From Chloroflexota bacterium (GTDB lineage: Bacteria > Chloroflexota > Anaerolineae > Promineifilales > Promineifilaceae): a stretch of 64,000 nt of DNA. The translations under genes were made by a program, and so were the position numbers. Shown in pieces: positions 16,083 through 25,092 of the stretch (the first letter of the stretch is position 1; each line of letters begins with the position of its first letter). The DNA lies in NCBI GenBank assembly GCA_014584575.1, contig JACTMP010000075.1, positions 1 through 64,000 of the forward strand, in the 5' to 3' direction. The notes beneath the pieces were generated by a model. It did no database searches, had not been told where the DNA came from, and saw nothing but the letters and a program-made list of their open reading frames with translations.

Positions 16083-16207
16083 CCCACCCATTTATCCGCT
16101 GACGGCCGTTGCCCACATGGGCACGGTGGGCGTAGGCCACAGCAGCTAGGGAAAACCATGCCACATCAAGAGGGCGGCCTTCCTTTTTTCTTGCTTATAC
16201 CACCCCT

Positions 16208-16477
16208 TTAGTTGGAAACAGCAGTTTGATCCCTTTCCCATTTATTTAACCTATTCCAAGCACTGGGATCAGTCGCCAACTCTCTTAGGACAGATTCTTC
16301 GTATTCAAATACATCCTGACGGGGAAATCCAACAGGGTATATATTCGCGACCCCCTCATTAAGAAGCTGGTATCGTTCTTCTGTGCAAATGTAGACTACA
16401 TCAGGGGTTGAATCCCATACCCGCCTGATTATTGGCTCGTGCCCATAACAACGTGCAATTACTAAATCACCTTTCAT
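16208..16477 (-). CDS. Hypothetical small protein
   Basis: Eighty-nine residues beginning MKGDLVIARCYGHEPIIRRVWD, acidic overall, with no recognised motif; it looks like a globular SH3-like N-terminus followed by a helix. AAAGGTGAACC precedes the ATG at 16477, which supports real translation. AT-rich and without octamers, so part of the acquired segment 16.1-17.9 kb. Confidence 0.5.
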   Translation of the reverse strand: MKGDLVIARCYGHEPIIRRVWDSTPDVVYICTEERYQLLNEGVANIYPVGFPRQDVFEYEESVLRELATDPSAWNRLNKWERDQTAVSN

Positions 16478-16664
16478 GGTTCACCTTTTTTGCCTCAATT
16501 GCGAGCAAATTCACGCTCAGGATACCATATACGCCGCATCAATTTCAAATTTAGTCCTGATTTGTCCATGCGGAGTATTGACATGGCACATCCGTTCTGC
16601 TAGTATACGCACCAATTTACTATAGTATTTACCGGCGCAAATGGCGCAAAGGATTGAATGAACG

Positions 16665-17453
16665 ATGAACGACGACGGTAGAAATGCACTTAAACCAGGT
16701 TACATGGCATGGGCGACACTGGTGACCTTTTTAGATACTGTTAGAACAGAGGGAGTGCCAAGTCACATTGATTCAAGTGTGTTGCCTAATATGTCTGGAA
16801 CAGCAAAAAGCCAACTTCGCTTAACACTGCAATTCCTTGGATTAGTTGATCAGAACAGTGCAACCAGTAGTGAGTTGGCTAAATTGGCAAATGCCGATCT
16901 TGACGAACGAAAGGTGATTTTAAACCGCATCCTTAAGCAGTCATATGGATTCCTGTTTGATGCATCAAATGGATTTGATTTGACAAACGCAACTGCCAAA
17001 GCCTTTTCAGAAAAATTCGATCAATACGGCCTTAATGGTGAAACCAAAATAAAGGCTGAAGCTTTTTTCTTGAATGCTGCGAAGTTTGCCAACATTGATG
17101 TATCTAAGCACATAACAAACAACCGGAATACCCGGAAACGGCGTGAAAGAGCTAAACCAAAAGCAGTTTCGCCATCTACTCCAAAGACCAGCAATGCCAG
17201 CGAAAAATCACAAGAGACACCAGCACCACTAGGGAATATTAGTGCAAGTGGCCAGGGCCAGGAGTTTTTAAACGGCAAATATGGGCTGTTGCATAAACTA
17301 CAGATTGAGTATCTGCCCCAAAACGGCCAATGGACTCGACAGGAGAGAGATGATTATTTGGATGCATACAATGCTTTGCTGAAAATGTTGGTTAAGGTAA
17401 CTGACTCTGTTGATGAGGATGATATGGAAGATGAGGAAGAATACTATGAATAG
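16665..17453 (+). CDS. DUF5343-like protein
   Basis: 262 residues. The N-terminal two-thirds (MAWATLVTFLDTVRTEGVPSHIDSSVLP, then LRLTLQFLGLVD and LLDERK-like helices) fits the DUF5343 family, which has a winged-helix look and occurs in mobile and defence-associated contexts. A charged linker (about 155-195, KRRERAKPKAVSPSTPKTSN) leads to a short C-terminal helix pair ending in an acidic tail (EDDMEDEEEYYE). The C-terminal block LQIEYLPQNGQWTRQERDDYLDAYNALLKML could be a protein-interaction module. Low GC, no ACGGCCGT, own terminator: a transferred single gene. Function unknown. Confidence 0.7.
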   Translation: MNDDGRNALKPGYMAWATLVTFLDTVRTEGVPSHIDSSVLPNMSGTAKSQLRLTLQFLGLVDQNSATSSELAKLANADLDERKVILNRILKQSYGFLFDASNGFDLTNATAKAFSEKFDQYGLNGETKIKAEAFFLNAAKFANIDVSKHITNNRNTRKRRERAKPKAVSPSTPKTSNASEKSQETPAPLGNISASGQGQEFLNGKYGLLHKLQIEYLPQNGQWTRQERDDYLDAYNALLKMLVKVTDSVDEDDMEDEEEYYE

Positions 17454-17460
17454 TCTATAA

Positions 17461-17489
17461 AAAAAGACCGCGTTTGAGACGGTCTTTTT
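17461..17489 (+). terminator. Intrinsic terminator after the DUF5343 gene
   Basis: aaaaagaccg (17461-17470) pairs with cggtcttttt (17480-17489) around a 9-nt loop; the T-run belongs to the 3' arm. It lies 8 bp after the stop codon. Confidence 0.9.
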
Positions 17490-17532
17490 GATATTGAGGT
17501 GGTTAGCCCTCTTCTTTATGTACTCGGTATTC

Positions 17533-17588
17533 TATAATAGGCAGTTGGTTACTGTCAAGGAAAGCTAACACCTCGCACATGGAGGTGT
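17533..17588 (+). promoter_or_regulatory. -10 box and SD-sequestering hairpin before the small ORF
   Basis: A perfect TATAAT sits at 17533-17538 (no good -35 is seen). Downstream, acacctc (17568-17574) pairs with gaggtgt (17582-17588), burying the ribosome-binding sequence GGAGGTG of the ORF at 17593 in a 7-bp stem with a 7-nt loop. Confidence 0.55.
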
Positions 17589-17592
17589 CGCC

Positions 17593-17691
17593 ATGTCTAC
17601 AGGCGACTTCATAGCCCTTGTATCTCTGGGTTTAACCATCGTTTGGTTCGCTTTCGAGATTTACAAGTGGCGTAACGGCAACAGCCGTTAA
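17593..17691 (+). CDS. Tiny single-TM peptide, type I toxin-like
   Basis: A 32-residue peptide: MSTGDFIALVSLGLTIVWF, then AFEIYKWRNGNSR. It has one membrane-spanning helix (about residues 6-26) and a basic, polar tail, the build of holin-like/TxpA-Fst type I toxins. The Shine-Dalgarno GGAGGTG is strong and perfectly placed but locked in a hairpin, as in many type I toxin messages; a strong stem-loop follows the stop. This identification rests on form only, and no antisense RNA could be read. The gene sits in octamer-free DNA with the DUF5343 gene. Confidence 0.55.
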   Translation: MSTGDFIALVSLGLTIVWFAFEIYKWRNGNSR

Positions 17692-17694
17692 TCA

Positions 17695-17734
17695 AAAGGT
17701 GTCAATGTTATATTATATGATGTTGACACCTTTG
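17695..17734 (+). terminator. Stem-loop terminator after the small ORF
   Basis: aaaggtgtcaa (17695-17705) pairs exactly with ttgacaccttt (17723-17733) around a 17-nt AT-rich loop, followed by gctttt. It starts 4 bp after the stop. Confidence 0.75.
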
Positions 17735-17951
17735 CTTTTATTCTTGATCGCCTACTATAAAAAAGATTATCGCCAATCTATGTTGTAGTTTCTTAAAGGG
17801 ATGATCTCAGGAGGCCTGTTTACTTATGCGCAAAAGCCACTCCGTCACTTTTCTAAAACTTCTATATATTACCGGGCGACAGGAACAGCTATGATCATCT
17901 GCCGTGCGATTGGATAAGATGCCCACAATATGAAGGAAAACGGCCGTCTTG

Positions 17952-18554
17952 TCAATCACTCCGCCGGTCTGGATAGTGGAACTGTGGCCCCCACCCATTC
18001 ACCCCCTCCGCCAGCAGCGCAAACAGGTGCCAGATGCCGCTGTACGGGTCGCCAGGGCCAAACGCCTGGTGGGCGATGCGCCAGATACGGCCGTCCGGCG
18101 TGCGCCGGAACGTGGAAAAACCGGGCATCATCAGGGTACGGCCGTCTTGCTCCCAGGTATAACCCAACGCTTTGGTAAAGCCGGACGTTTGCGCCGAAAC
18201 CATCGGGAACTGCCAGCCACGGGCAGCGGCAAACTTTTGTTGCGTTTCCGGCGCATCCGGGGAAACGACCACAAACGCGGCCCGGTCAAGGATATGCGGC
18301 AGCACCCCATTAAAACCATCCGCCCACAAGGTGCAATAGGCACAGGACGCGCCCATGTTGTGGATGACGATCAAATCATCCCTGTCCCCAAACAAGTCCC
18401 GCAGGGTGATGGGCTGGTTGTGGGCATCGCGCAGTTCGTAATTGGCAACTTCTTCGGGTGGCATCTGGCGGCGGAGTTCGTGCAACTGTTTTTGTTTCTC
18501 AAAGACCTCTTCTTCCAATTGGGCAATTTCGGCCACAAGATCAGCAGTCGTCAT
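17952..18554 (-). CDS. DUF899 thioredoxin-like protein
   Basis: About 200 residues of the DUF899 family, thioredoxin-like proteins of unknown substrate. Typical elements: LRDLFGDRDDLIVIHNMG, then ASCAYCTLWADGFNGVLPHILDRAAFVVVSPD with the C-x-x-C pair, and the C-terminal FSTFRRTPDGRIWRIAH and WHLFALLAEGVNGWGPQFHYPD, which are very characteristic. An N-terminal coiled-coil-like helix precedes the fold. ATG 18554 is chosen because CGAGGGAGAAAATC lies before it. Probably cytosolic. No operon partner. Confidence 0.85.
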   Translation of the reverse strand: MTTADLVAEIAQLEEEVFEKQKQLHELRRQMPPEEVANYELRDAHNQPITLRDLFGDRDDLIVIHNMGASCAYCTLWADGFNGVLPHILDRAAFVVVSPDAPETQQKFAAARGWQFPMVSAQTSGFTKALGYTWEQDGRTLMMPGFSTFRRTPDGRIWRIAHQAFGPGDPYSGIWHLFALLAEGVNGWGPQFHYPDRRSD

Positions 18555-18651
18555 GATTTTCTCCCTCGAAAATGTAACGCGATTTGTCAAATCGCGTTAC
18601 GGATTTTCATTCATGGTGGTCGGCGAGAGCCAGTGAAGTTCCCCTTGAAAG

Positions 18652-18686
18652 TAGGACGCAGATTCACGCGGATGACGCGGATAAAA
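18652..18686. repeat. 35-bp dispersed repeat, copy 1
   Basis: taggacgcagattcacgcgg and the next 15 bases are the exact reverse complement of 52368-52402. It lies between the DUF899 gene and the gyrA 3' end. Confidence 0.9.
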
Positions 18687-18710
18687 AAATGGCGTAATCT
18701 GTAGAATTCA

Positions 18711-21248
18711 TCAATTGTCAGCCGGCGTATTCCCCCCCTCATCCATCAACACATCCAAGACTTCCATCACGGCCGTACCACTCCCATCCCCATTCACCCG
18801 CGACAACCGCCCTTCACGCACCACCGCCACCGAAGCCACACTATCCCCCTCCCGCAAATCCATCACCCGCACCCCCTGTGTATGGCGGCCCTGTTGGGAC
18901 ACATGGTCAACCGACGTGCGCAAAATAATGCCCTGCGCGGAAATACAGGTCACTTCATCCCCCGGCGACACAATCCGCGCACTGACGATCTTGCCCGTGC
19001 GCTCCGGCGTCAGCACCATCGCCCGCACCCCCTGGCCATAGCGCCCCTGCTGCCGGTATTCGTCAACGGCCGTGCGCTTCCCGTACCCCTTCTCCGTAAT
19101 CACCAACACATCCCCGTCTGGCGTCACCACGTCCGCCCCGGCAATGTTGTCCCACGTATCCAGCCGCATGGCATACACCCCAATCGCGCCGCGACCCATC
19201 GGCCGCACATCTTCCTCGCTAAAACGAATCCCCCGCCCCTGTTCGCTTACCAAAATCAAATCCTGCCCCCCTTCCGTCATCTTCACCCAGCCCAGTTTAT
19301 CGTCCTCCTCCAGGCTAATGGCAATCAGCCCACTGGGGCGCACATAAGCAAACATACCAATAGTCACCCGCTTAATTTTGCCCCGGCGGGTAATCATCGT
19401 CAGGTATTCGGCATCCTCAAAGCTGTGTACGGGCAGCACGGCCGTGATCTTCTCCTCCGGCATCAACGGCAAAATGTTCATCACCGACGTCCCCTTCGCC
19501 GTGCGGTCCAGTTCCGGGATGTCATACGTCTTGATCGCATACACCTTGCCCCAGTCCGAGAAAAAGAGCAGCGTATTGTGGGTGCCCGCTGCTACCAGAT
19601 GTTCCAACTGGTCTTCCTCGCGGGTGCTCATGCCGATCAGTCCCTTGCCGCCCCGCTGCTGAATCCGGTAAGAAGCTACCGGCGTCCGTTTCACATACCC
19701 CCGCTGCGTAATGGAGACAAACACATCCTCATCCGGGATAATGTCTTCCATGTTAATGTCCGCATCCAGGCCAATGGCTATCTCCGTGCGTCGGCCGTCG
19801 CCATATTTCCCCTTTAACTCGGTCACATCCTCCTTGATCAGCCCCAAAATCAACTTGCGTTCCGCCAACAGCCCTTCCAGATAAGCAATCTGCGCCGTGA
19901 TCTCCTTGTGTTCATCTTCAATCTTCTGCCGCTCCAACGCCGCCAGCCGCCGCAATTGCAAATCCAAAATAGCCACCGACTGCGCCTCAGACAGCCCAAA
20001 CCGCGCCATCAACTGCGTCTTCGCCGTCTCCGCATCCGCCGCCCGCCGGATCGTCTCAATCACATCGTCCAGATGCTCCAACGCAATCAGCAGCCCGGCC
20101 AAAATATGCTGCCGCTTCTGCGCCTTATCTAATTCAAAGCGCGTCCGCCGCGTAATCACCTCCACCCGGTGTTCAATGTGAATTTGCAGGGCGCGTTTCA
20201 GCGAGAGCAGGCGTGGCTGCTGGTCTACCACCGCCAGCATCTGCACCCCAAATGACGTTTGCAGCGAAGTATGTTTGAACAACTGGTTCAACACCTTCAT
20301 CGGCTGCGCATTCCGTTTGAGTTCCACAATAATGGACGTGCCGCGCTGGTCAGACTCATCCCGAATATCGGAAATATCGTCAATCTCCCCCTTGTTCACC
20401 AGTTCCGCCATGCGCTCAATCAACATCGCCTTGTTCACCTGGAACGGCAGTTCGGTGATGTTAATGCGCTGCCGCTCCGGGTGGCGGGGCAGCTCTTCAA
20501 TCTCCGCTTTGGCACGCACCACCACCTTGCCCCGCCCCGTGCCATAGGCGCTGCGAATCCCCTCCGTGCCCACAATAATACCGCCGCCGGGGAAATCCGG
20601 CCCCTTCACAAACTGCATCAAATCTTCCAGGGTCACATCGTCTGCTTCGTCATAGCGGTCAATCAGGTAGTTGATGGCGTCACACAATTCGCTGAGATTG
20701 TGTGGTGGGATATTGGTAGCCATGCCCACGGCAATCCCGGCCGAGCCGTTCAGCAGTAGATTGGGCAGGCGGGCGGGTAGCAGCGTTGGCTCGGTCAGGC
20801 TGTCATCAAAGTTGGGGCCAAAATCTACCGTCTCTTTGTCAATATCTTCCAGCAGTTCATGGGCAATACGCGCCAGGCGGGCTTCGGTGTAGCGCATAGC
20901 GGCGGCGCTGTCACCATCAATGCTGCCAAAGTTCCCCTGCCCATCCACCAGCATATAACGCAGCGAAAAGTTTTGGGCCATGCGCACCATGGCATCGTAC
21001 ACGGCCGTATCACTGTGTGGATGGTATTTACCCAAAACTTCACCAACAATACGGGCGCTTTTGCGGTGCGGGGTGTTGGCCCGGATGCCCATATCCCACA
21101 TGGCGTAGAGGATGCGGCGGTGGACGGGTTTCAGCCCATCGCGGGCATCAGGCAGGGCGCGGGCGATGATGACGCTCATGGCATAATCCAGGTAGGAGTT
21201 ACGCATTTCGTCGTTAATGTCAATCTGATTTACAGTGCCAATTTCCAA
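18711..21248 (-). CDS. gyrA: DNA gyrase subunit A
   Basis: Breakage-rejoining subunit of DNA gyrase (845 residues). The catalytic tyrosine is in [15 protein letters not shown] (Tyr120), the quinolone-resistance region [19 protein letters not shown] lies at 76-94, with Ser79 present and Asp-Thr in place of the common Ser83-type context, and the GyrA box [10 protein letters not shown] (about residue 535) marks it as gyrase and not topoisomerase IV. Six beta-pinwheel blades follow. gyrB is not adjacent. The start at 21248 is preceded by GAAATTGGCACTGT without a strong SD. Octamer density is low in its middle part, as expected for a conserved gene. Confidence 0.96.
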   Translation of the reverse strand: MEIGTVNQIDINDEMRNSYLDYAMSVIIARALPDARDGLKPVHRRILYAMWDMGIRANTPHRKSARIVGEVLGKYHPHSDTAVYDAMVRMAQNFSLRYMLVDGQGNFGSIDGDSAAAMRYTEARLARIAHELLEDIDKETVDFGPNFDDSLTEPTLLPARLPNLLLNGSAGIAVGMATNIPPHNLSELCDAINYLIDRYDEADDVTLEDLMQFVKGPDFPGGGIIVGTEGIRSAYGTGRGKVVVRAKAEIEELPRHPERQRINITELPFQVNKAMLIERMAELVNKGEIDDISDIRDESDQRGTSIIVELKRNAQPMKVLNQLFKHTSLQTSFGVQMLAVVDQQPRLLSLKRALQIHIEHRVEVITRRTRFELDKAQKRQHILAGLLIALEHLDDVIETIRRAADAETAKTQLMARFGLSEAQSVAILDLQLRRLAALERQKIEDEHKEITAQIAYLEGLLAERKLILGLIKEDVTELKGKYGDGRRTEIAIGLDADINMEDIIPDEDVFVSITQRGYVKRTPVASYRIQQRGGKGLIGMSTREEDQLEHLVAAGTHNTLLFFSDWGKVYAIKTYDIPELDRTAKGTSVMNILPLMPEEKITAVLPVHSFEDAEYLTMITRRGKIKRVTIGMFAYVRPSGLIAISLEEDDKLGWVKMTEGGQDLILVSEQGRGIRFSEEDVRPMGRGAIGVYAMRLDTWDNIAGADVVTPDGDVLVITEKGYGKRTAVDEYRQQGRYGQGVRAMVLTPERTGKIVSARIVSPGDEVTCISAQGIILRTSVDHVSQQGRHTQGVRVMDLREGDSVASVAVVREGRLSRVNGDGSGTAVMEVLDVLMDEGGNTPADN

Positions 21249-21712
21249 GTGTCAGTCTCCGTACATGAGACCTGACAGGTCGGCAACAACGGTTGCCGAA
21301 AACCTGCCAGGTCTGGTGGCTGTTTTATCTGGTTTTTCCGGTTTTTAGACCTGTCAAATTATACCCTAACTGAACCGAAAGAACGAACCTTCCTCCGGTT
21401 TGTAGTGGCACGGCCGTTGCCATTCTCCATCTACCACTCATTAGGTCGAAATGGGAGGAGTGGGCGCCCTCAGATGCCCACCAGTTCGCATCTGAGGACC
21501 GATATGAGCCTGGAAGATATGGTGAGTCTGGAAAAGGTTATCCCCCTGATTCAAGAGATGTTCCACGATCAGAACAGCCCTCAACCCGCTCCTCGTGCTC
21601 AAGGTCAAACAATTAACTCCAAAGCCAGGGTACAAAAAATGGCTGCGACCGACTAAACGGTCGCAGCCAACAGACAAGGGAGGAGAAAAGAAAGTAAAGT
21701 TTTTAATGGTGG
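21249..21712. other. 464-bp intergenic region between gyrA and FAS1 gene
   Basis: Holds the gyrA promoter region, a CCTGACAGGT-type palindrome cluster at 21271-21327 (agacctgacaggt facing acctgccaggtct, around cggcaac/gttgccg) and the FAS1 terminator near 21640. A plus-strand open frame at 21405-21656 runs through that terminator and is not credible as a gene. Confidence 0.5.
21635..21668 (-). terminator. Intrinsic terminator of the FAS1 gene
   Basis: On the minus strand ggctgcgaccg (21668-21658) pairs with cggtcgcagcc (21651-21641) around a 6-nt loop, followed by ATTTTTTG. It lies about 45 bp after the FAS1 gene stop. Confidence 0.9.
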
Positions 21713-23179
21713 TTATTCGCCTGGGGGTAACAAAACGGCGTTGATCACATGGATGATGCCGTTGGACGCCACGATGTCGGTGGTAATGACTTCCACGGTA
21801 TCATTGAGCAGGACACGGCCGTCGCTCACCGTAATCGTCACATCTTCACCCAGCAAAGTAGTAGCCGCATCGAGCGTCACAACCGTTTCGGCCGGTACAG
21901 CCCCATCCACCACATGATAAAGCAGAATGTCGGTTAAAGCCCCGCTGGGGTCGGCCAGTAACGTTTCAATCGTGCCTTCGGGCAGGGCCGCAAAAGCGTC
22001 ATCGGTGGGAGCGAAGACGGTAAATGCGCCTTCACCCGCAAAAGTTTCGGCCAGACCCGCCGCTTCCAAAGCCGCCAACAAGGTATTGAAGGTGCCCGCT
22101 TCGGCGGCGATTTCGGCAATTGTCCCTGGCTCAGTCATCATGGTGGCCTCTTCTGCCATAGCGGCGGCAATCGTGGGTGGGATGAGAACCGCGTCAATGA
22201 CGTGGATAACCCCATTCGACGCCTCAATATCGGTGGTGATGACGGCAACGGAGTCGTTCAGGTACACCGTGCTGCCGTCTACGGAGATAGCGATTTCTTC
22301 GCCTTGCAGTGTGGGAGCAGCGGACAGATTCACGACATCGGCGGCATAAACCGCGCCATCAACCACATGGTAGGTCAGAATTTGGGTCAGCGCGCCCTGG
22401 GGATCTGCCAACAAGGTTTCTACTGTGCCTTCCGGCAGTGCGGCGAAGGCCTCATCGGTGGGGGCAAAGACTGTGAAACTGCCTTCCCCGGCCAACGTGT
22501 CCACCAGCCCGGCTGCTTCCAGAGCCGCTACCAGCGTGGTGAAGTTGCCATTTTCTACCGCAATTTCGGCGATGGATGGCTTTTCCTCGGCGACCATGCT
22601 GGGGGGTAGCAGCACGGCATCAATGACGTGGATAATGCCATTGTCGGCCACAATATCGGTGATGATGACGGTAGCGGATTCATTCAGACGCACATTGCCA
22701 TCCTGGACAGCAATGGCTACGTCTTCGCCACCGAGCGTTGTGGCTGAATCCAGACCAACGACTGCCTCAGCCGCAACGGCGCCGGAGACGACATGATAGA
22801 GCAGAACATCGGTTAAAGCGCCCTGGGGGTCGGCCAGCAATGCCTCAACCGTGCCCTCGGGCAGGGCGGCAAAGGCGTCATCGGTGGGGGTAAAGACGGT
22901 GAAGGGGCCTTCACCGGCGAGTGTTTCGGCCAGGCCGGCGGCCGTCACGGCCGTAACCAGCGTCGTGAAACGGCCGTCAGCCACAGCAATATCCACAATG
23001 CTGTTCGCGGGCATTTCTTCTACTTCGGGTTCTGGTTCTTCGGTGGGCACGACAACGGCCGTCGCCGTAGGCTGCGGCGGCGTTGTTGCTGTTGGCGTTT
23101 CGGTGGTGGCTGTGCCACCGCAGGCCGTCAGGAATAGGGTGAATACAAGGAAAAGGGTAAAAAAGGTTATGCGTTTCAT
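21713..23179 (-). CDS. Lipoprotein with three fasciclin (FAS1) domains
   Basis: Secreted lipoprotein of about 488 residues. Signal peptide and lipobox are MKRITFFTLFLVFTLFLTAC, cut before Cys20, then a Thr/Pro-rich linker (TTETPTATTPPQ). Three FAS1 domains follow (about 60-195, 205-335 and 345-488); each has the motif 'FTVFAPTDDAFAALPEGT', 'LLYHVV' and 'VIHVIDAVLLPP', and they are near-identical to each other, so the domains arose by recent tandem duplication. FAS1 domains mediate adhesion in biofilms and filaments. ATG 23179 has GAGGAG at the right distance; ATG 23197 is the alternative. Confidence 0.92.
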   Translation of the reverse strand: MKRITFFTLFLVFTLFLTACGGTATTETPTATTPPQPTATAVVVPTEEPEPEVEEMPANSIVDIAVADGRFTTLVTAVTAAGLAETLAGEGPFTVFTPTDDAFAALPEGTVEALLADPQGALTDVLLYHVVSGAVAAEAVVGLDSATTLGGEDVAIAVQDGNVRLNESATVIITDIVADNGIIHVIDAVLLPPSMVAEEKPSIAEIAVENGNFTTLVAALEAAGLVDTLAGEGSFTVFAPTDEAFAALPEGTVETLLADPQGALTQILTYHVVDGAVYAADVVNLSAAPTLQGEEIAISVDGSTVYLNDSVAVITTDIEASNGVIHVIDAVLIPPTIAAAMAEEATMMTEPGTIAEIAAEAGTFNTLLAALEAAGLAETFAGEGAFTVFAPTDDAFAALPEGTIETLLADPSGALTDILLYHVVDGAVPAETVVTLDAATTLLGEDVTITVSDGRVLLNDTVEVITTDIVASNGIIHVINAVLLPPGE

Positions 23180-23274
23180 CTGTTTGTAACTCCTCATATA
23201 GTCAATTTAGTAAAAGTGAGAATTCAACATTCTCATGCATAACCTTACAACAAGCACAATTGTCGTCAATGTAT

Positions 23275-23341
23275 TGTACAAATTAGCTCATATTTGTCTA
23301 ATTTTTGTACATATATCTGACCGATATTTCGGCGTTGTACA
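23275..23341. promoter_or_regulatory. Three TTGTACA sites phased at about 30 bp
   Basis: TGTACA occurs at 23275-23280, 23306-23311 and 23336-23341, 31 and 30 bp apart, that is on one face of the helix. The second and first sites lie in a larger inverted repeat (tgtacaaattag ... ctaatttttgtaca). They lie 95-160 bp upstream of the FAS1 start, on the side of the MocR gene, so either gene could be controlled. TGTACA is the core of CarH/LitR-type operators, but that link is only by resemblance. Confidence 0.5.
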
Positions 23342-23356
23342 CATCAGGGTGACGTT

Positions 23357-24844
23357 TTAACGGCTGCCCCCCAGCTGCTGGCCGCCTCCCAACCGTTGCC
23401 AGGCTATCGCCAGGCGGCGAATCCCTTCATCTATCGCTTCTGGCGTTTGCGTGGCAAAGTTGAGGCGCAGGTAGGGTTCACCTTCAACGTAGTCGGGGAA
23501 AAAGCGGGTACCAGGCGCAAAGTCCACCCCTTCGGCTCTGGCCAGTGCCAGTAATTCCAGTGATGATTTATTTTCTGGCAGGCGCAGCCAAATGAACAGG
23601 CCACCTTGCGGTGGCGTGACCTGGACCTCGGCCGGCAGATAACGCTGAATGGCGGCGAGCATGGCGTCGCGCCGCTGGCGATATAAACGGCAGGAGCGGC
23701 GCAGATGGGCCTGGTAGCGCCCCACGGTGACGTAACGTTCCAGGGCGCGTTGCAGCAACGCCGAGGTGGCCAGATCGTGGACGCGCTTGCTTGTGGCCAG
23801 CCGGGAGAAGACCGGCCCCTCGGCCACCAAAAAACCGATGCGCAGACCGGGCATGAGCATTTTGGAAAAAGTGCCAGTGTAGATAACCTGCCCATGCGGG
23901 GCCAGGGCTTTGATGGCGGGCAGGCTACGGCCGTCGTACCTTAAGTCTCCCGCAAAATCATCCTCCAACACCGGCACATTGTACCGCTCTGCCAATGCCG
24001 CCAACTGGCGGCGACGCCCCCCACTCAGGCATACCCCCGATGGATTTTGGAAGTTGGGAATGGTGTAAATCAGCCGGGGATGGTACTTTTGCAGCAGCCC
24101 TTCCAGCATTTCCACCTGCATCCCGCGCTCGTCAAGGGGGATGCCCACAATTTTGAGCTTGAGCGACCGGAACAGTTCTAGCGCAAAGTTGTAGGTTGGT
24201 TTTTCCACCAGAATGACGTCGCCCGGTTGCAAGAGTACCTGGCACACCAGCGCCAACGCCTGTTGTGAACCGGAGCTGATGAGCACGTTGGCCGGGTTGG
24301 CCTGGATGCCCTGGCTGGCTAACACATGCGCCACCGTTTCCCGCAGCGGTGCGTAGCCGCCGCTCATATCGCCATAGGCCAGCGCCGCCACCCCTTCTTC
24401 CTGGATGACCTGCTTGAGTGACTTGAAAAAATCATCAATGGGGAACTGGCGCGGGTCGCCGACGCCGGTGAAGCTGATGGGGTGGGGGTGCAACGGCCGT
24501 GCCACCACCCCCAATTCCGGATCATCCATCGTGTCGGTTGTTAGTTCTTGCTGCCACAGGGGCCAGCTCACGGCCGTGTCGTCTACTGCTAGTGAAGGCA
24601 GCGCCAGCGGCGGCGCTACGTAGGTGCCGCTGCCTGCCAACGTGTAGATCAGCCCCTCGCTTTCCAGTTCCGCATACGCATTGTTGACGGTGATGCGGCT
24701 GACGCCTAGCTCCTGGGCCAGTTCCCGGCTGGCGGGCAGCCGTGTCTCCGCCGCCAGACTGCCCGCCAGGATGTTCTGGCGCAAATAGGTTTCAATCTGC
24801 CGGTAAAGGGGCACGTCGCTTGTGGTGTCTATCGGAATCCGCAT
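23357..24844 (-). CDS. MocR-type regulator: GntR HTH + aminotransferase domain
   Basis: 495 residues. Residues 1-75 form a GntR winged helix (LYRQIETYLRQNILAGSL, RLPASRELAQELGVSRITVNNAY), joined to a fold-type I PLP aminotransferase-like domain with HPISFTGVGDPRQFPIDDF, SGSQQALALVCQVL, VEKPTYNF, YTIPNFQNPSGVCLS and the PLP lysine region YTGTFSKMLMPGLRIGFLV. MocR proteins regulate PLP, GABA or amino-acid genes by sensing PLP-bound ligands. ATG 24844 is preceded by ACAGGAGGCAAG. No target gene is evident beside it, except the FAS1 gene downstream. Confidence 0.92.
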   Translation of the reverse strand: MRIPIDTTSDVPLYRQIETYLRQNILAGSLAAETRLPASRELAQELGVSRITVNNAYAELESEGLIYTLAGSGTYVAPPLALPSLAVDDTAVSWPLWQQELTTDTMDDPELGVVARPLHPHPISFTGVGDPRQFPIDDFFKSLKQVIQEEGVAALAYGDMSGGYAPLRETVAHVLASQGIQANPANVLISSGSQQALALVCQVLLQPGDVILVEKPTYNFALELFRSLKLKIVGIPLDERGMQVEMLEGLLQKYHPRLIYTIPNFQNPSGVCLSGGRRRQLAALAERYNVPVLEDDFAGDLRYDGRSLPAIKALAPHGQVIYTGTFSKMLMPGLRIGFLVAEGPVFSRLATSKRVHDLATSALLQRALERYVTVGRYQAHLRRSCRLYRQRRDAMLAAIQRYLPAEVQVTPPQGGLFIWLRLPENKSSLELLALARAEGVDFAPGTRFFPDYVEGEPYLRLNFATQTPEAIDEGIRRLAIAWQRLGGGQQLGGSR

Positions 24845-24866
24845 CTTGCCTCCTGTAACTGTTTGC

Positions 24867-24974
24867 GGCGGCAGATAAATCTGCACCAACAAGAGGCAAA
24901 GTCGGCCTTCGCCGACTGTTCTAAGCCGACGAAGGTCACCTTTGCCGCCTGTTGCCGCGATTTTAATCGCCGGG
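24867..24974. repeat. Structured dispersed repeat, copy 2
   Basis: Same structured element as 10819-10927: begins ggcggcagataaatctgcacc, ends gcgattttaatcgccggg, with the inner stem caacaagaggcaaag / ctttgccgcctgttg. It lies in the 5' region of the MocR gene. Confidence 0.85.
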
Positions 24975-25092
24975 CTTAAAATTGGACTTGCAGATATTAG
25001 TATAAATTGGCGCTATTTTATATATCCAATTCCTCGTAAAATGATACCAATTACGCGGAAAGTCTACAAGAACAAAACAAACGGAGGTCATC

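Noticed and set aside
16208-17734. A prophage or ICE at 16-17.7 kb
   Set aside because: Only a few small genes, no integrase, capsid, relaxase or att sites.
18882-19817. Long plus-strand open frame inside gyrA
   Set aside because: Antisense to the unmistakable gyrase A coding sequence; composition typical of a shadow frame.
21405-21656. Plus-strand open frame between gyrA and FAS1
   Set aside because: It runs through a strong minus-strand terminator and has no ribosome site or family match.
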